DNA of 53,419 nucleotides from an uncultured Bacteroidales bacterium (GTDB lineage Bacteria; Bacteroidota; Bacteroidia; Bacteroidales; FEN-979). Shown piece by piece: positions 7,952 through 16,247 of this stretch. The stretch is taken from positions 1 through 53,419 of the forward strand of contig CAIYJU010000015.1 in assembly GCA_903926565.1 (NCBI GenBank), given 5' to 3'. The notes beneath the pieces were generated by a model. That model made no database searches and had not been told where the DNA came from. It saw only the letters and a list, made by a program, of their open reading frames with translations. Each line of letters starts with the position of its first letter. Within the stretch, counting starts at the first letter, position 1. Made by a program: the position numbers and the translations under genes.

Positions 7952-9169
7952 CTACCTTGTTTTAATATCATAAACCATGATTGAGGTGCCATGGCGGATA
8001 TACAGGCGCCCGTTTGCAATGACCTGGTGTGCCCAATGCTGATCTGCTCCATACGGAACGCTGAAAGCACTGATCTTTTTGAAAGAGTTGGCCAGCGGCT
8101 CTGCCAGGACCATCTCGCCTGTATCACTGTATAAATAGAGCATGCCGTCGGCGCTGATGATGGTTCCCCTTCCGGTAATTTTTTCGGAAAACATGTTGGT
8201 CCCGGTCTTCCAGTCAAGGCAATACCATGCTTTTCCGGAGTCATCTGAACCAAACAGCTTGCCCTTAATAAGTACAACGCCGCCCATCCGGTTGTCGATA
8301 TTGGTGTTTCTCCACAGTTCAGTCACACTTTTGCCGTCATCAGCCAGTTTCAGCATTACACCACCTTTTCCATAGCCCGACATACAATACAGATAACCTT
8401 CATGAAAGAGCGGGGTGTTGGCGTGGACTGAATACTTATTGGGCTGGTCATGACTCCACAACAGTTTCCCGTCAGCCACATCGATGCCAAGGATGGAACT
8501 GGCAGTTTGGGTGACAAGGATGTGCCTGTTTGCAAGTTTGATCAATTGCGGCGAACCATAGGCGCTTTCCTCCCCCTTGCCGCTGCATTTCCATATCAGC
8601 CGGCCGGTATTCGGGTCAAGTGCGATGACATTTGCATCTGCCGCACCCACGGTACAGAAAAGCTTATCGCCGTCAATCAGCAGGTTCTCAGTGACTCCCC
8701 ATTTTATATTCGGTCCCTGGTAATCTTTGAGCACATCAATACTCCAGATGAAGTCGCCGTTTTCAGCACTGCGGCAAACAAGTTTACCGAAACCGCTGAG
8801 CTGGTAAAGTTTTCCATTATGGATAAGCGGGGTACTTCTCACCCCTGGCCAGCTTTCAGTCCACTCTTCCCCATATGGAACTTTCCAGAGTACTTTCCCT
8901 GCCTGGTCAAAACAGAAGATATAACCGATCCCTTCAAGGGTTCCCGCAGTGTATATTTTGTCGCGGGTAACTGCCGCGGAGGAGTGTCCGGCCCCCAGTC
9001 CTTCAAAATGCCACAAAAGAGTCGGGCCGGCCTGAGGCCATTCTTTAAGTAAACCGGTTTCAGGGTAAATCCCGTTCCGTTCAGGGCCGCGCCACTGAGC
9101 AGTTTCCTGGGAATAGAGGTTAAGGCATAACAGGGATGCCAGGCTTAATAATGGCAGGATTCTTTTCAT
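7952..9169 (-). CDS. secreted PQQ-like beta-propeller protein, first gene of operon
   Basis: 405 aa with a clear signal peptide (MKRILPLLSLASLLCLNLYS, cleavage before QETAQW). The mature N-terminus has WRGPERNGIYPETGLLKEWP, the signature shared by the propellers of this operon. Blades show docking motifs SAENGDFIW, PNTGRLIWKC and VADGKLLWSHD. It is the first gene of the eight-gene minus-strand operon; a TACCTTTG box lies about 85 bases upstream. Close kinship with the 412-aa neighbour shows tandem duplication. Function unknown; a periplasmic redox or sensing role is inferred from the Fe-S genes downstream. Confidence 0.86.
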   Translation of the reverse strand: MKRILPLLSLASLLCLNLYSQETAQWRGPERNGIYPETGLLKEWPQAGPTLLWHFEGLGAGHSSAAVTRDKIYTAGTLEGIGYIFCFDQAGKVLWKVPYGEEWTESWPGVRSTPLIHNGKLYQLSGFGKLVCRSAENGDFIWSIDVLKDYQGPNIKWGVTENLLIDGDKLFCTVGAADANVIALDPNTGRLIWKCSGKGEESAYGSPQLIKLANRHILVTQTASSILGIDVADGKLLWSHDQPNKYSVHANTPLFHEGYLYCMSGYGKGGVMLKLADDGKSVTELWRNTNIDNRMGGVVLIKGKLFGSDDSGKAWYCLDWKTGTNMFSEKITGRGTIISADGMLYLYSDTGEMVLAEPLANSFKKISAFSVPYGADQHWAHQVIANGRLYIRHGTSIMVYDIKTR

Positions 9170-9253
9170 GGTGATCGGTTGTTAGAGGTTTTACAGCAGG
9201 CATTGAATATCAGAGAATAATGTTTCGTTTGTTATGGATGTCAATCCGGCAAT

Positions 9254-9261
9254 CAAAGGTA
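9254..9261 (-). promoter_or_regulatory. candidate -7 box for the propeller/NapGH-like operon
   Basis: TACCTTTG on the minus strand fits the Bacteroidota -7 consensus TAnnTTTG and would start a transcript about 75 bases before the ATG at 9169. No good -33 TTTG box is seen at the usual spacing. Confidence 0.35.
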
Positions 9262-9336
9262 TGATAAATTTTCATAACGGATTGTTGAATCTGCCCTGAA
9301 CTTTGACAACTAAATATTTTTTTTTCGGTAAGGTTG

Positions 9337-9371
9337 TTTGTATGCCATATTAAAATTATTTCCTATTTTTG
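9337..9371 (+). promoter_or_regulatory. candidate promoter of the receiver gene
   Basis: TTTG at 9337-9340 and TATTTTTG at 9364-9371, 23 bases apart, resemble the Bacteroidota -33/-7 pair. The ATG at 9396 follows after 24 bases. The rest of the divergent gap 9170-9395 is AT-rich without other recognisable sites. Confidence 0.4.
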
Positions 9372-9395
9372 AAAATAAATTTTAATATTTCAGCC

Positions 9396-9824
9396 ATGAT
9401 TAGGTTATTTGGAATTGATGATCATTTCCTGATTCTTGAGGGATTAGGTCGGGCATTTAGTGCGGAAAATGATGAAATTGAACTGGTTGGCTCAGCGGCA
9501 AATGTTGATGATGCATTGAAGAACATACCGGGAATCCTGCCTGATATCATCATTTTGGATCTGTTCATTGATGATTCTGATCCGGTTGAAAATTTTCGTA
9601 GACTTCATGATGCCTTCCCGGCTATCCCGATTGTGATCCTTAGCCTGGAGGATTCCCTCCGCTGGCAGGTGAAAATGTTTAAATTAGGGGTGATGGGATA
9701 TCTGAACAAGGGGGAGAAAAAAGATACCATGAAAAGTGTTTTTGAACAGGTTGCCCAGGGAAATCTGGTTATCCCCAACCACGTATCCCAGGCACTTATT
9801 TCTAAAACGACCTATCCAAAATAG
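9396..9824 (+). CDS. single-domain response regulator (receiver only)
   Basis: 142 aa from the ATG at 9396; an in-frame TTG at 9369 lies inside the predicted -7 box and is rejected. Receiver fold with acidic pair D8-D9, phospho-acceptor D55 (ILDLF), S83 in the switch position (ILSLED) and K105 (LNKGE). It resembles the receiver of NarL/FixJ regulators but has no DNA-binding HTH, ending about 20 residues after the domain. It must act by protein contact or as a phosphate relay. The 1290-aa multidomain protein starts 90 bases later and has receiver-like domains of its own, so the two may work together. No histidine kinase gene is in the window. Confidence 0.85.
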   Translation: MIRLFGIDDHFLILEGLGRAFSAENDEIELVGSAANVDDALKNIPGILPDIIILDLFIDDSDPVENFRRLHDAFPAIPIVILSLEDSLRWQVKMFKLGVMGYLNKGEKKDTMKSVFEQVAQGNLVIPNHVSQALISKTTYPK

Positions 9825-9914
9825 GGTTTGGGCGTTGGTTCTCATGAGACTAAAAAGGATTTTGAAAAGATGAAAAGAATGTGCTAATTTTGGCACTTCA
9901 TCTCATGCTGCCTC

Positions 9915-12900
9915 ATGTTGCTATCCGACGAAAAGAATAACCACGGGCAAGACCTTCCCGAAGATATTGATCTCAGACAGCTGGTTTATGAAAACCAGGA
10001 AAGACTCAAAGAGTTAGCTGCAATCAATGATACCACTGCCATTATCAAGGCCGGCAAGTCAATTCCGGAAACCCTCAACGAAATTTGCCAGATCATGCCC
10101 GCCGCGTGGCAGTATCCTGAATTTACAGCAGTCAGGATTCTTTTCGAGGAGATGGAATTCACAAGCCCCGGATTTGTTGAAACGCAATGGAAACAGGAGC
10201 AGTGGTTCGATACGATAGATAACTTACGTGGCACCATCGCGGTTTTTTACCTGGAAAAGTTTGATGAACGTGACGAGGGACCGTTTCTCAGGGAGGAACG
10301 CAACCTGATCCTCAACCTTGCCAGCCTGATCGAGGGGTATCTGAATGGAGTAAAGGGGCGTGAAGGCCGGTACATCACCAGGGAACGCCTGAAAGAACTA
10401 ACGGCCATTAACCAGACCACTGCAATCCTGCGAACCGGTAAACCCCCCGAGGAGGCACTGCACCAGATATGCCTGGTTTTACCCAAGGCGTGGCAATATC
10501 CCGAATATACCGCATGCCGTATTAAATATGCGAATGTGGAAGTAAAAACCCCGGCATTCCGGGAAACGGAATGGTCACAAAAACAAGGGTTTGAAACAAT
10601 CGATAACCAGCAGGGATATATTCAGATTTGCTATCTGAAGGCCTTCCAGCCATCGTTCGAGGGGCCGTTTCTCGAAGAAGAACGGCATCTGATTATCAAC
10701 CTTGCAAACCTCATCACCGGCTATCTGAATTCGGTGAAAGGCAAAGCCATTTTACGGAAAACAAGTCACAAAGAGATAGCTGAGACCAGGGAGGGGCCCT
10801 CGGTGCCGGTTAAATACAGCCGCAAGCTCCTTCAGACCTTTCTCAACCGAACCAACTACAACCGTGACCTATACCATGACCTGATGCCGTTTAAGGTGAA
10901 GGAGATCCTGCTGGTCGCCAATTTATATGATGCCTACAGCATCGAAAAGGAGGGCAGGTTTTCGGAACATGTGCTGGGTGAGTTTTATTCGCTGAGCCTG
11001 AGTACCATGCCGCGCATCACCGGGGTTTCCACCACGGAAGAGGTGATGGAACAACTCAACACCAAGCATTACGATCTCATCATCGTCATGATCGGTTCAG
11101 ATAAACAGTTTCCTCTGGAACTCAGCAGGACCGTCAAAAATCAATACCAATATATCCCTGTCTTTCTGCTTCTCAACAGCAACTCAGATATTGCTGTTTA
11201 TGAGGAAGAACCCGAAAAACTGACCTGGATCGACCGGGTGTTCGTCTGGAACGGCGACTCCAAAATTTTCTTCGCCATGATCAATTATCTTGAGGATAAG
11301 ATCAATGTGGAGAATGATACAACCATCGGGATGGTCAGGGTGATCCTGCTTGTGGAGGATTCATCGAAATACTATTCGCTCTACATGCCGATGCTGTACA
11401 ACATCGTGCTGGAGCAGACCAAGAATATCATTGAAGATGTTACGACCGACGAACTGTACCGCATCCTGCGCCTGAAAGCCCGGCCGAAAATATTGCTGGC
11501 CTCCACATATGAAGAAGCGATCTATATCTTCAATAAATACCGCGACAACATCCTGTGCCTCATCTCTGACGTGAAATTCAAAAAAGATGGAAAACTGAAC
11601 GATTCTGCAGGATTCAGCCTGGTCAAACAAACCCGTAAGGAACTGTTTGACCTGCCAATTGTCCTCCAGTCGTCCGATGAACACAATGCCCAGAAAGCTT
11701 ATGAGTTAAAAGCTTCCTTCATCAATAAAAATTCAGAGACACTCCTGGTTGATTTCAGGAGTTTCATCACCCACTACCTGGGATTCGGGAATTTTATCTA
11801 CCGTGACAAGGAGGGTGGTCAGATCGCTGTAGCCAAATCGCTGAAAGAGTTTGAAGACCTGCTAAAAACAATCCCGGAAGAGTCGCTGTTATACCATGCC
11901 CGCAAGGACCATTTTTCGCTCTGGCTCATGGCCCGCGGGGAGATCCAGGTTGCTAAAATTCTCAACCCGGCAAAGGTTACCGACTTCAAAGACCCGGCAT
12001 CGCTGCGTAACTATCTTTTCAACGTTATTCAGAATTTCCGTAACGAACAGAATATCGGGAAGGTGATCCCCTTTGAAGAGACAGGCATCATGGATGAGCG
12101 GAATATCCTTGCACTCACCGAAGGTGCCCTGGGTGGCAAAGGCAGGGGCCTTGCTTTTGTGAATACCCTCATCTACAATTACGATTTTGCACAGCATGTG
12201 CCCAATATCAACATCCGCACCCCGAAAACTTCCATCATCGGTACCGATGAATTTGAATATTTCCTCGACCGCAACAAACTGCGGGAAAAGGCTGTTTATG
12301 AAACCGATTATGATCAGATCAAACGCTGGTTCATCGAAGGAAAGTTGACTGAAACCCTGATCAGAAAGCTGAAACTGATTGTAAAACATATCACCAAACC
12401 ACTGGCCATCAGGTCCTCCGGGCTTTTCGAAGATTCACAAAATCAACCATTTGCAGGTATATTTGAAACCTACCTGATCCCCAACAACCACGCTGATCCC
12501 AAAGTTCGGCTCGATCAGCTCATGGATGCCATCAAACTGGTGTATGCTTCGGTATATTCACCAACCGCCAAAGGTTATATTGAAGCCGTGAATTATCGCA
12601 TTGAACAGGAGAAAATGGCGGTGGTTATCCAGGAGGTGGTCGGCCACCAGCACGAGGATGTATATTATCCCCACATCAGCGGGGTTGCACAATCATTCAA
12701 TTACTATCCGTTTGCCCATATGAAACCCGAAGAGGGTTTTGCTGTGGCGGCGCTGGGACTCGGACGTTATGTTGTGGAAGGAGAGAAAGCATTCCGTTTT
12801 GCACCACTTTACCCGAACCTTGAAATTAATTCAGCCAAAGATCAGTACAAGGGTTCACAGGTCTATTTTTATGCCGTTGACCTTCAGAAACAGGATGTCA

Positions 12901-13787
12901 ACCTCCTTGAAGGTGAAGATGCCGGGTTGAGAAAACTGGACATCTACGATGCAGAAATGCACGGCACCCTAAAGCATCTTGCATCAGTTTATTCACTTGA
13001 AAATGACCGGATTTCAGCTGGTTTGCGCGATGCGGGCCCACGGGTGGTCAACTTTGCGGATATCCTGAAATACAACTACATCCCGATGGCTAAAACCATT
13101 GAGGTAGTGCTCGATGTGGTTAAGGAAGCCCTGGGATCCCCGGTGGAAATTGAATTTGCAATCGACCTTGACAAGGATGAAAATTACAAAGCTTCATTCT
13201 ACCTCTTACAGATCAAACCCCTGATCGGGAATGTGGCCGACTATGTGATCGAAATGGACAAGGTCGATAAAAACGAGATCCTGCTCTATTCTGAGAAAGA
13301 GATGGGCAACGGGATGATCGATACCATTGATGAGGTCGTTTTTGTCGATCCTGATACATTCGATAAGGGAAAGACAATGGAAATGGCAGAGGAGATCGAT
13401 AAGATTAACCGGGAGATGGGCAATGCAGGAAAAAAATACATCCTGATCGGCCCCGGACGGTGGGGCACCCGCGACCGCTGGATCGGTGTCCCGGTTGTGT
13501 GGCCACAGATCAGCAATGCCAAGGTCATTGTCGAAACGAGCCTGGAAGGTTTTCCGCTGGATGCCTCCTCCGGCTCCCATTTTTTCCACAATGTCACCTC
13601 CATGAATGTGGGCTATTTTTGCGTTCAACCTGAATTGTCCGACAGTTTCATCCGTTACGATGTACTGAAACAGCAGAAAAACATAAGGAAAACGGAGTAT
13701 TTCTCCATCGTAAAATTCGAGAAGCCTTTAACTGTCCGCATGGACGGCAAAAAACGCATCTCCGTCATCACCTGGCAAAACACTTAA
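9915..13787 (+). CDS. GAF-like/receiver/PEP-synthase-type ATP-grasp multidomain protein
   Basis: 1290 aa. Two GAF-like repeats (about residues 22-135 and 155-270) share ERLKEL..IN.TTAI and W.T/ETIDN motifs. A degenerate receiver-like domain (about 325-460) is followed by a second one (about 472-620) with VEDSS, ISDVKF, LQSSDE and FINKNS, which keeps the phosphorylation residues. From about residue 735 (GGKGRGLAF) to 1105 lies an ATP-grasp domain like the N-terminus of PEP synthase and pyruvate phosphate dikinase, with LAIRSSGLFEDS near 830 and a LLQIKPL end. The swivel phosphohistidine and PEP-binding barrel domains are absent, so it is not PEP synthase. Likely a cytoplasmic signal-dependent ATP-binding enzyme or regulator of unknown substrate. 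It precedes the Stn-like genes with only a heptad repeat between, so co-transcription is possible. Confidence 0.82.
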   Translation: MLLSDEKNNHGQDLPEDIDLRQLVYENQERLKELAAINDTTAIIKAGKSIPETLNEICQIMPAAWQYPEFTAVRILFEEMEFTSPGFVETQWKQEQWFDTIDNLRGTIAVFYLEKFDERDEGPFLREERNLILNLASLIEGYLNGVKGREGRYITRERLKELTAINQTTAILRTGKPPEEALHQICLVLPKAWQYPEYTACRIKYANVEVKTPAFRETEWSQKQGFETIDNQQGYIQICYLKAFQPSFEGPFLEEERHLIINLANLITGYLNSVKGKAILRKTSHKEIAETREGPSVPVKYSRKLLQTFLNRTNYNRDLYHDLMPFKVKEILLVANLYDAYSIEKEGRFSEHVLGEFYSLSLSTMPRITGVSTTEEVMEQLNTKHYDLIIVMIGSDKQFPLELSRTVKNQYQYIPVFLLLNSNSDIAVYEEEPEKLTWIDRVFVWNGDSKIFFAMINYLEDKINVENDTTIGMVRVILLVEDSSKYYSLYMPMLYNIVLEQTKNIIEDVTTDELYRILRLKARPKILLASTYEEAIYIFNKYRDNILCLISDVKFKKDGKLNDSAGFSLVKQTRKELFDLPIVLQSSDEHNAQKAYELKASFINKNSETLLVDFRSFITHYLGFGNFIYRDKEGGQIAVAKSLKEFEDLLKTIPEESLLYHARKDHFSLWLMARGEIQVAKILNPAKVTDFKDPASLRNYLFNVIQNFRNEQNIGKVIPFEETGIMDERNILALTEGALGGKGRGLAFVNTLIYNYDFAQHVPNINIRTPKTSIIGTDEFEYFLDRNKLREKAVYETDYDQIKRWFIEGKLTETLIRKLKLIVKHITKPLAIRSSGLFEDSQNQPFAGIFETYLIPNNHADPKVRLDQLMDAIKLVYASVYSPTAKGYIEAVNYRIEQEKMAVVIQEVVGHQHEDVYYPHISGVAQSFNYYPFAHMKPEEGFAVAALGLGRYVVEGEKAFRFAPLYPNLEINSAKDQYKGSQVYFYAVDLQKQDVNLLEGEDAGLRKLDIYDAEMHGTLKHLASVYSLENDRISAGLRDAGPRVVNFADILKYNYIPMAKTIEVVLDVVKEALGSPVEIEFAIDLDKDENYKASFYLLQIKPLIGNVADYVIEMDKVDKNEILLYSEKEMGNGMIDTIDEVVFVDPDTFDKGKTMEMAEEIDKINREMGNAGKKYILIGPGRWGTRDRWIGVPVVWPQISNAKVIVETSLEGFPLDASSGSHFFHNVTSMNVGYFCVQPELSDSFIRYDVLKQQKNIRKTEYFSIVKFEKPLTVRMDGKKRISVITWQNT

Positions 13788-13802
13788 CACTTAACACTTA
13801 AC
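13782..13802 (+). repeat. heptad tandem repeat before the NuoE-like gene
   Basis: Three perfect copies of ACTTAAC followed by ACTTTTT fill the space between the stop of the 1290-aa gene and the ATG at 13813. The stop codon itself lies in the repeat. The same unit recurs at 16206-16226. Confidence 0.85.
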
Positions 13803-13812
13803 ACTTTTTCCC

Positions 13813-14331
13813 ATGCGCATTGCACGACTAAGAACAAACACTCCATCCGCAAACGGAGATACCCAGGACCTGGACCTGCTGGATCCGATCATTGCAAAGT
13901 ATAAGGGAAAGAAGGGAAACCTGATCCCATTGTTACAGGGAGCCCAGGAACTCTATGGCTATATCTCCGGGGAGGCATTTGACAAACTCTCCCGCGAAAC
14001 CGGGATCCCCCTGAGCGACATGTTCGGCGTGGCTACTTTTTATGCGCAGTTCCGCCTCAGTCCGGTCGGAAAGAATATTATCAAAGTTTGCCACGGCACG
14101 GCATGCCATGTGCAGAATGCCGTTGAGATAACCGAATCGCTGGAAGAGATGCTGAAAGTGAAAGACGGGGAGACAACCGAAGACCGCTTCTTTACACTTG
14201 AGTCGGTGGCCTGCCTTGGCTGCTGTTCCCTTGCCCCGGTAATGATGATCGGAGATCAAACCTATGGGAAACTCACCGGCAACGAAGCCGTGAAGATTGT
14301 GAAAAACATCCGGCTTGCGGCTGAGAATTGA
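13813..14331 (+). CDS. NuoE/StnA-like [2Fe-2S] subunit
   Basis: 172 aa. Thioredoxin-like ferredoxin of the NuoE/HndA/HydC family: a helical N-terminal half (LIPLLQGAQELYGYI, GVATFYAQF) and a [2Fe-2S] site CHGTAC plus CLGCC. It would pass electrons to or from the FMN-bearing NuoF-like subunit encoded next. Length is usual for the family. With the two following genes it forms an StnABC-type or Hyd-type soluble complex; no membrane Nuo subunits are nearby, so it is not part of complex I here. Confidence 0.92.
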   Translation: MRIARLRTNTPSANGDTQDLDLLDPIIAKYKGKKGNLIPLLQGAQELYGYISGEAFDKLSRETGIPLSDMFGVATFYAQFRLSPVGKNIIKVCHGTACHVQNAVEITESLEEMLKVKDGETTEDRFFTLESVACLGCCSLAPVMMIGDQTYGKLTGNEAVKIVKNIRLAAEN

Positions 14332-14413
14332 AAAATGCAAAATGCAAATTCAAAATGCAAAGGGGCAAATCATTCGTTATTCAATATTCGTTATTCATAA
14401 TTCGTAATTCAAT
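14332..14413 (+). repeat. heptad tandem repeats ending at the NuoF-like start codon
   Basis: The gap between the NuoE-like and NuoF-like genes consists almost wholly of 7-base units: AAAATGC twice plus variants (14332-14366), then six units of ATTCGTT, ATTCAAT, ATTCGTT, ATTCATA, ATTCGTA, ATTCAAT (14372-14413). The last unit ends at the base before the ATG at 14414, so there is no purine-rich ribosome site. Confidence 0.88.
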
Positions 14414-16189
14414 ATGACAACTACCGTCACTGTAGGCCTGGGAAGCTGCGGGATCGCCGCTGGTGCAAACAAAACCTACGACAAAATCAAAGCGCTGAAG
14501 GAATCCGACAAACTCGATTTCCAGCTAAAGAAAACCAGCTGTGTTGGCATGTGTTACCGTGAACCACTGGTGGAGATCACCGATGAAACAGGAACCTATC
14601 TCTATGGCGAAGTTGATGCCGACCGTGCTGTTGAGGTGATTGAGAAGCACATCAACCAGCAGGATCCGATCCGCGACTACATCGTTTATACCGATCTTTT
14701 TGATGCGCCGGAAAACGATTTCATTAGAGATCAGGTAAAAATTGTGTTGCGCAATTGCGGGTATATGGATCCCGAATCCATCGAAGAGTATGAATCCCGG
14801 GAAGGATATAACGCGATTAAAATGATTGCCGCAGAAAAAACCAGCCGCGAAATGGTGATCGACACCGTACTAAAGTCTGGATTGCGTGGACGCGGAGGTG
14901 GTGGATTCCCCACCGGAATGAAATGGAAATTTGCGAATGCCAACAAATCAGCGGATAAATATGTGATCTGCAATGCCGACGAGGGTGATCCCGGTGCCTT
15001 TATGGATCGTTCCGTTCTGGAAGGTGACCCCCATTCGGTGCTCGAAGGAATGATCATTGCCGCCTACGCCATCGAGGCCACCGGTGGGGTGATCTACTGC
15101 CGTGCAGAGTATCCCCTGGCCATCAAACGGCTGAACATCGCCATCAAACAGGCTCATGACAAAGGATACCTTGGAAAGAATATCTTCGGAATAGAGGGCT
15201 TTAACCTTGACATTTATATCAAGGAAGGTGCAGGCGCCTTTGTATGCGGTGAAGAGACTGCACTCATCGCCTCCATTGAGGGCGAACGCGGCATGCCACG
15301 CAAACGCCCGCCTTTCCCGGCCGTTTCCGGCTTGTGGAAGAAGCCGACCAACATCAACAACGTTGAAACATTTGCCAACATCCCGTGGATCATCATCCAT
15401 GGCGCCGAGGCTTATGCACAGTATGGCACCGAAAAGAGCAAGGGCACCAAGGTTTTCGCGCTGGCAGGTAAAATCCGCCATTCCGGACTTGTTGAGGTTC
15501 CGATGGGAATGACCATCCGCGACGTTATTTTTAAACTGGGTGGCGGTATTAAAAATGATAAAAAATTCAAGGCAGTACAGATGGGAGGGCCCTCCGGAGG
15601 CTGTATTCCCGAGTATTTATCAGATACCATCGTCGATTATGATTCAGTAAATGCGACCGGCGCCATCATGGGTTCCGGAGGCATGGTGGTGATGGATGAA
15701 ACCACCTGCATGGTGGATGTGGCCAAGTTCTTCCTCGATTTTACCTGCAAGGAGAGCTGCGGAAAATGCACCTTCTGCCGCATGGGAACCAAGCGCATGC
15801 TCGAAATCCTCGACCGAATCACCAACGGCCATGGCAGGGAAGGCGACCTGGAAAAGCTTGAAGAGCTGGCCTACCAGATCAAAGATAATTCGCTGTGCGG
15901 ACTGGGCCAGACTGCACCCAATCCCGTGCTTACAACCATCAGGTATTTCAGGGATGAGTACGAAGCCCATATTAACCACAAAAAATGCCCGGCTAAGGTA
16001 TGCCGCCCGCTGCTGACCTATAAGGTTGATGAGGAAAAATGTACCGGCTGCATGGTATGCCTGAAGAACTGCCCGGTAAAAGCCATCACCGGCGAACGCA
16101 AACAGAAGCACCTCATCAGCCAGGATCTCTGCACCAAATGCGGCGTCTGCTTCACCAAATGCAAATTCCAATCCATCCTCCTCTCTTAA
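14414..16189 (+). CDS. NuoF/StnB/HydB-like FMN, NADH-binding Fe-S subunit
   Basis: 591 aa. The N-terminal thioredoxin-like domain (1-80) keeps three cysteines (GLGSC, SCVGMC) of the usual four. The NuoF core has the NADH-binding GLRGRGGGGFPTG (near 156), FMN motif CNADEGDPGAFMD (near 188), the [4Fe-4S] motif ESCGKCTFCRMG (near 447) and SLCGLG. Two ferredoxin clusters end the protein (CTGCMVCLKNCP and CTKCGVCFTKC). This is the domain order of HydB, HndC and StnB, the flavin subunits of electron-bifurcating complexes. It probably binds NAD(H) and ferredoxin-linked electrons in the cytoplasm. Bifurcation itself is inferred from the family, not seen. Confidence 0.92.
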   Translation: MTTTVTVGLGSCGIAAGANKTYDKIKALKESDKLDFQLKKTSCVGMCYREPLVEITDETGTYLYGEVDADRAVEVIEKHINQQDPIRDYIVYTDLFDAPENDFIRDQVKIVLRNCGYMDPESIEEYESREGYNAIKMIAAEKTSREMVIDTVLKSGLRGRGGGGFPTGMKWKFANANKSADKYVICNADEGDPGAFMDRSVLEGDPHSVLEGMIIAAYAIEATGGVIYCRAEYPLAIKRLNIAIKQAHDKGYLGKNIFGIEGFNLDIYIKEGAGAFVCGEETALIASIEGERGMPRKRPPFPAVSGLWKKPTNINNVETFANIPWIIIHGAEAYAQYGTEKSKGTKVFALAGKIRHSGLVEVPMGMTIRDVIFKLGGGIKNDKKFKAVQMGGPSGGCIPEYLSDTIVDYDSVNATGAIMGSGGMVVMDETTCMVDVAKFFLDFTCKESCGKCTFCRMGTKRMLEILDRITNGHGREGDLEKLEELAYQIKDNSLCGLGQTAPNPVLTTIRYFRDEYEAHINHKKCPAKVCRPLLTYKVDEEKCTGCMVCLKNCPVKAITGERKQKHLISQDLCTKCGVCFTKCKFQSILLS

Positions 16190-16191
16190 TC

Positions 16192-16226
16192 ACTTTGTAC
16201 TTTGTACTTAACACTTAACACTTAAC
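16192..16226 (+). repeat. heptad tandem repeat before the fusion gene
   Basis: Five 7-base units, ACTTTGT twice and ACTTAAC three times, followed by ACTTC, lie between the stop at 16189 and the ATG at 16248. The unit ACTTAAC is shared with the array at 13782-13802. Confidence 0.87.
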
Positions 16227-16247
16227 ACTTCAAACCATATCCCCCCA

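Noticed and set aside
9369..9395. TTG start for the receiver gene
   Set aside because: It lies inside the predicted -7 box, and the ATG at 9396 gives the normal receiver N-terminus.
11889..12389. 166-aa minus-strand open frame within the ATP-grasp gene
   Set aside because: Shadow of a strongly supported long gene; no start context or motif.
13813..16189. Complex I (nuo) operon
   Set aside because: Only NuoE-like and NuoF-like genes are here, with HydB-type extra clusters, followed by a GltD fusion and no membrane subunits.
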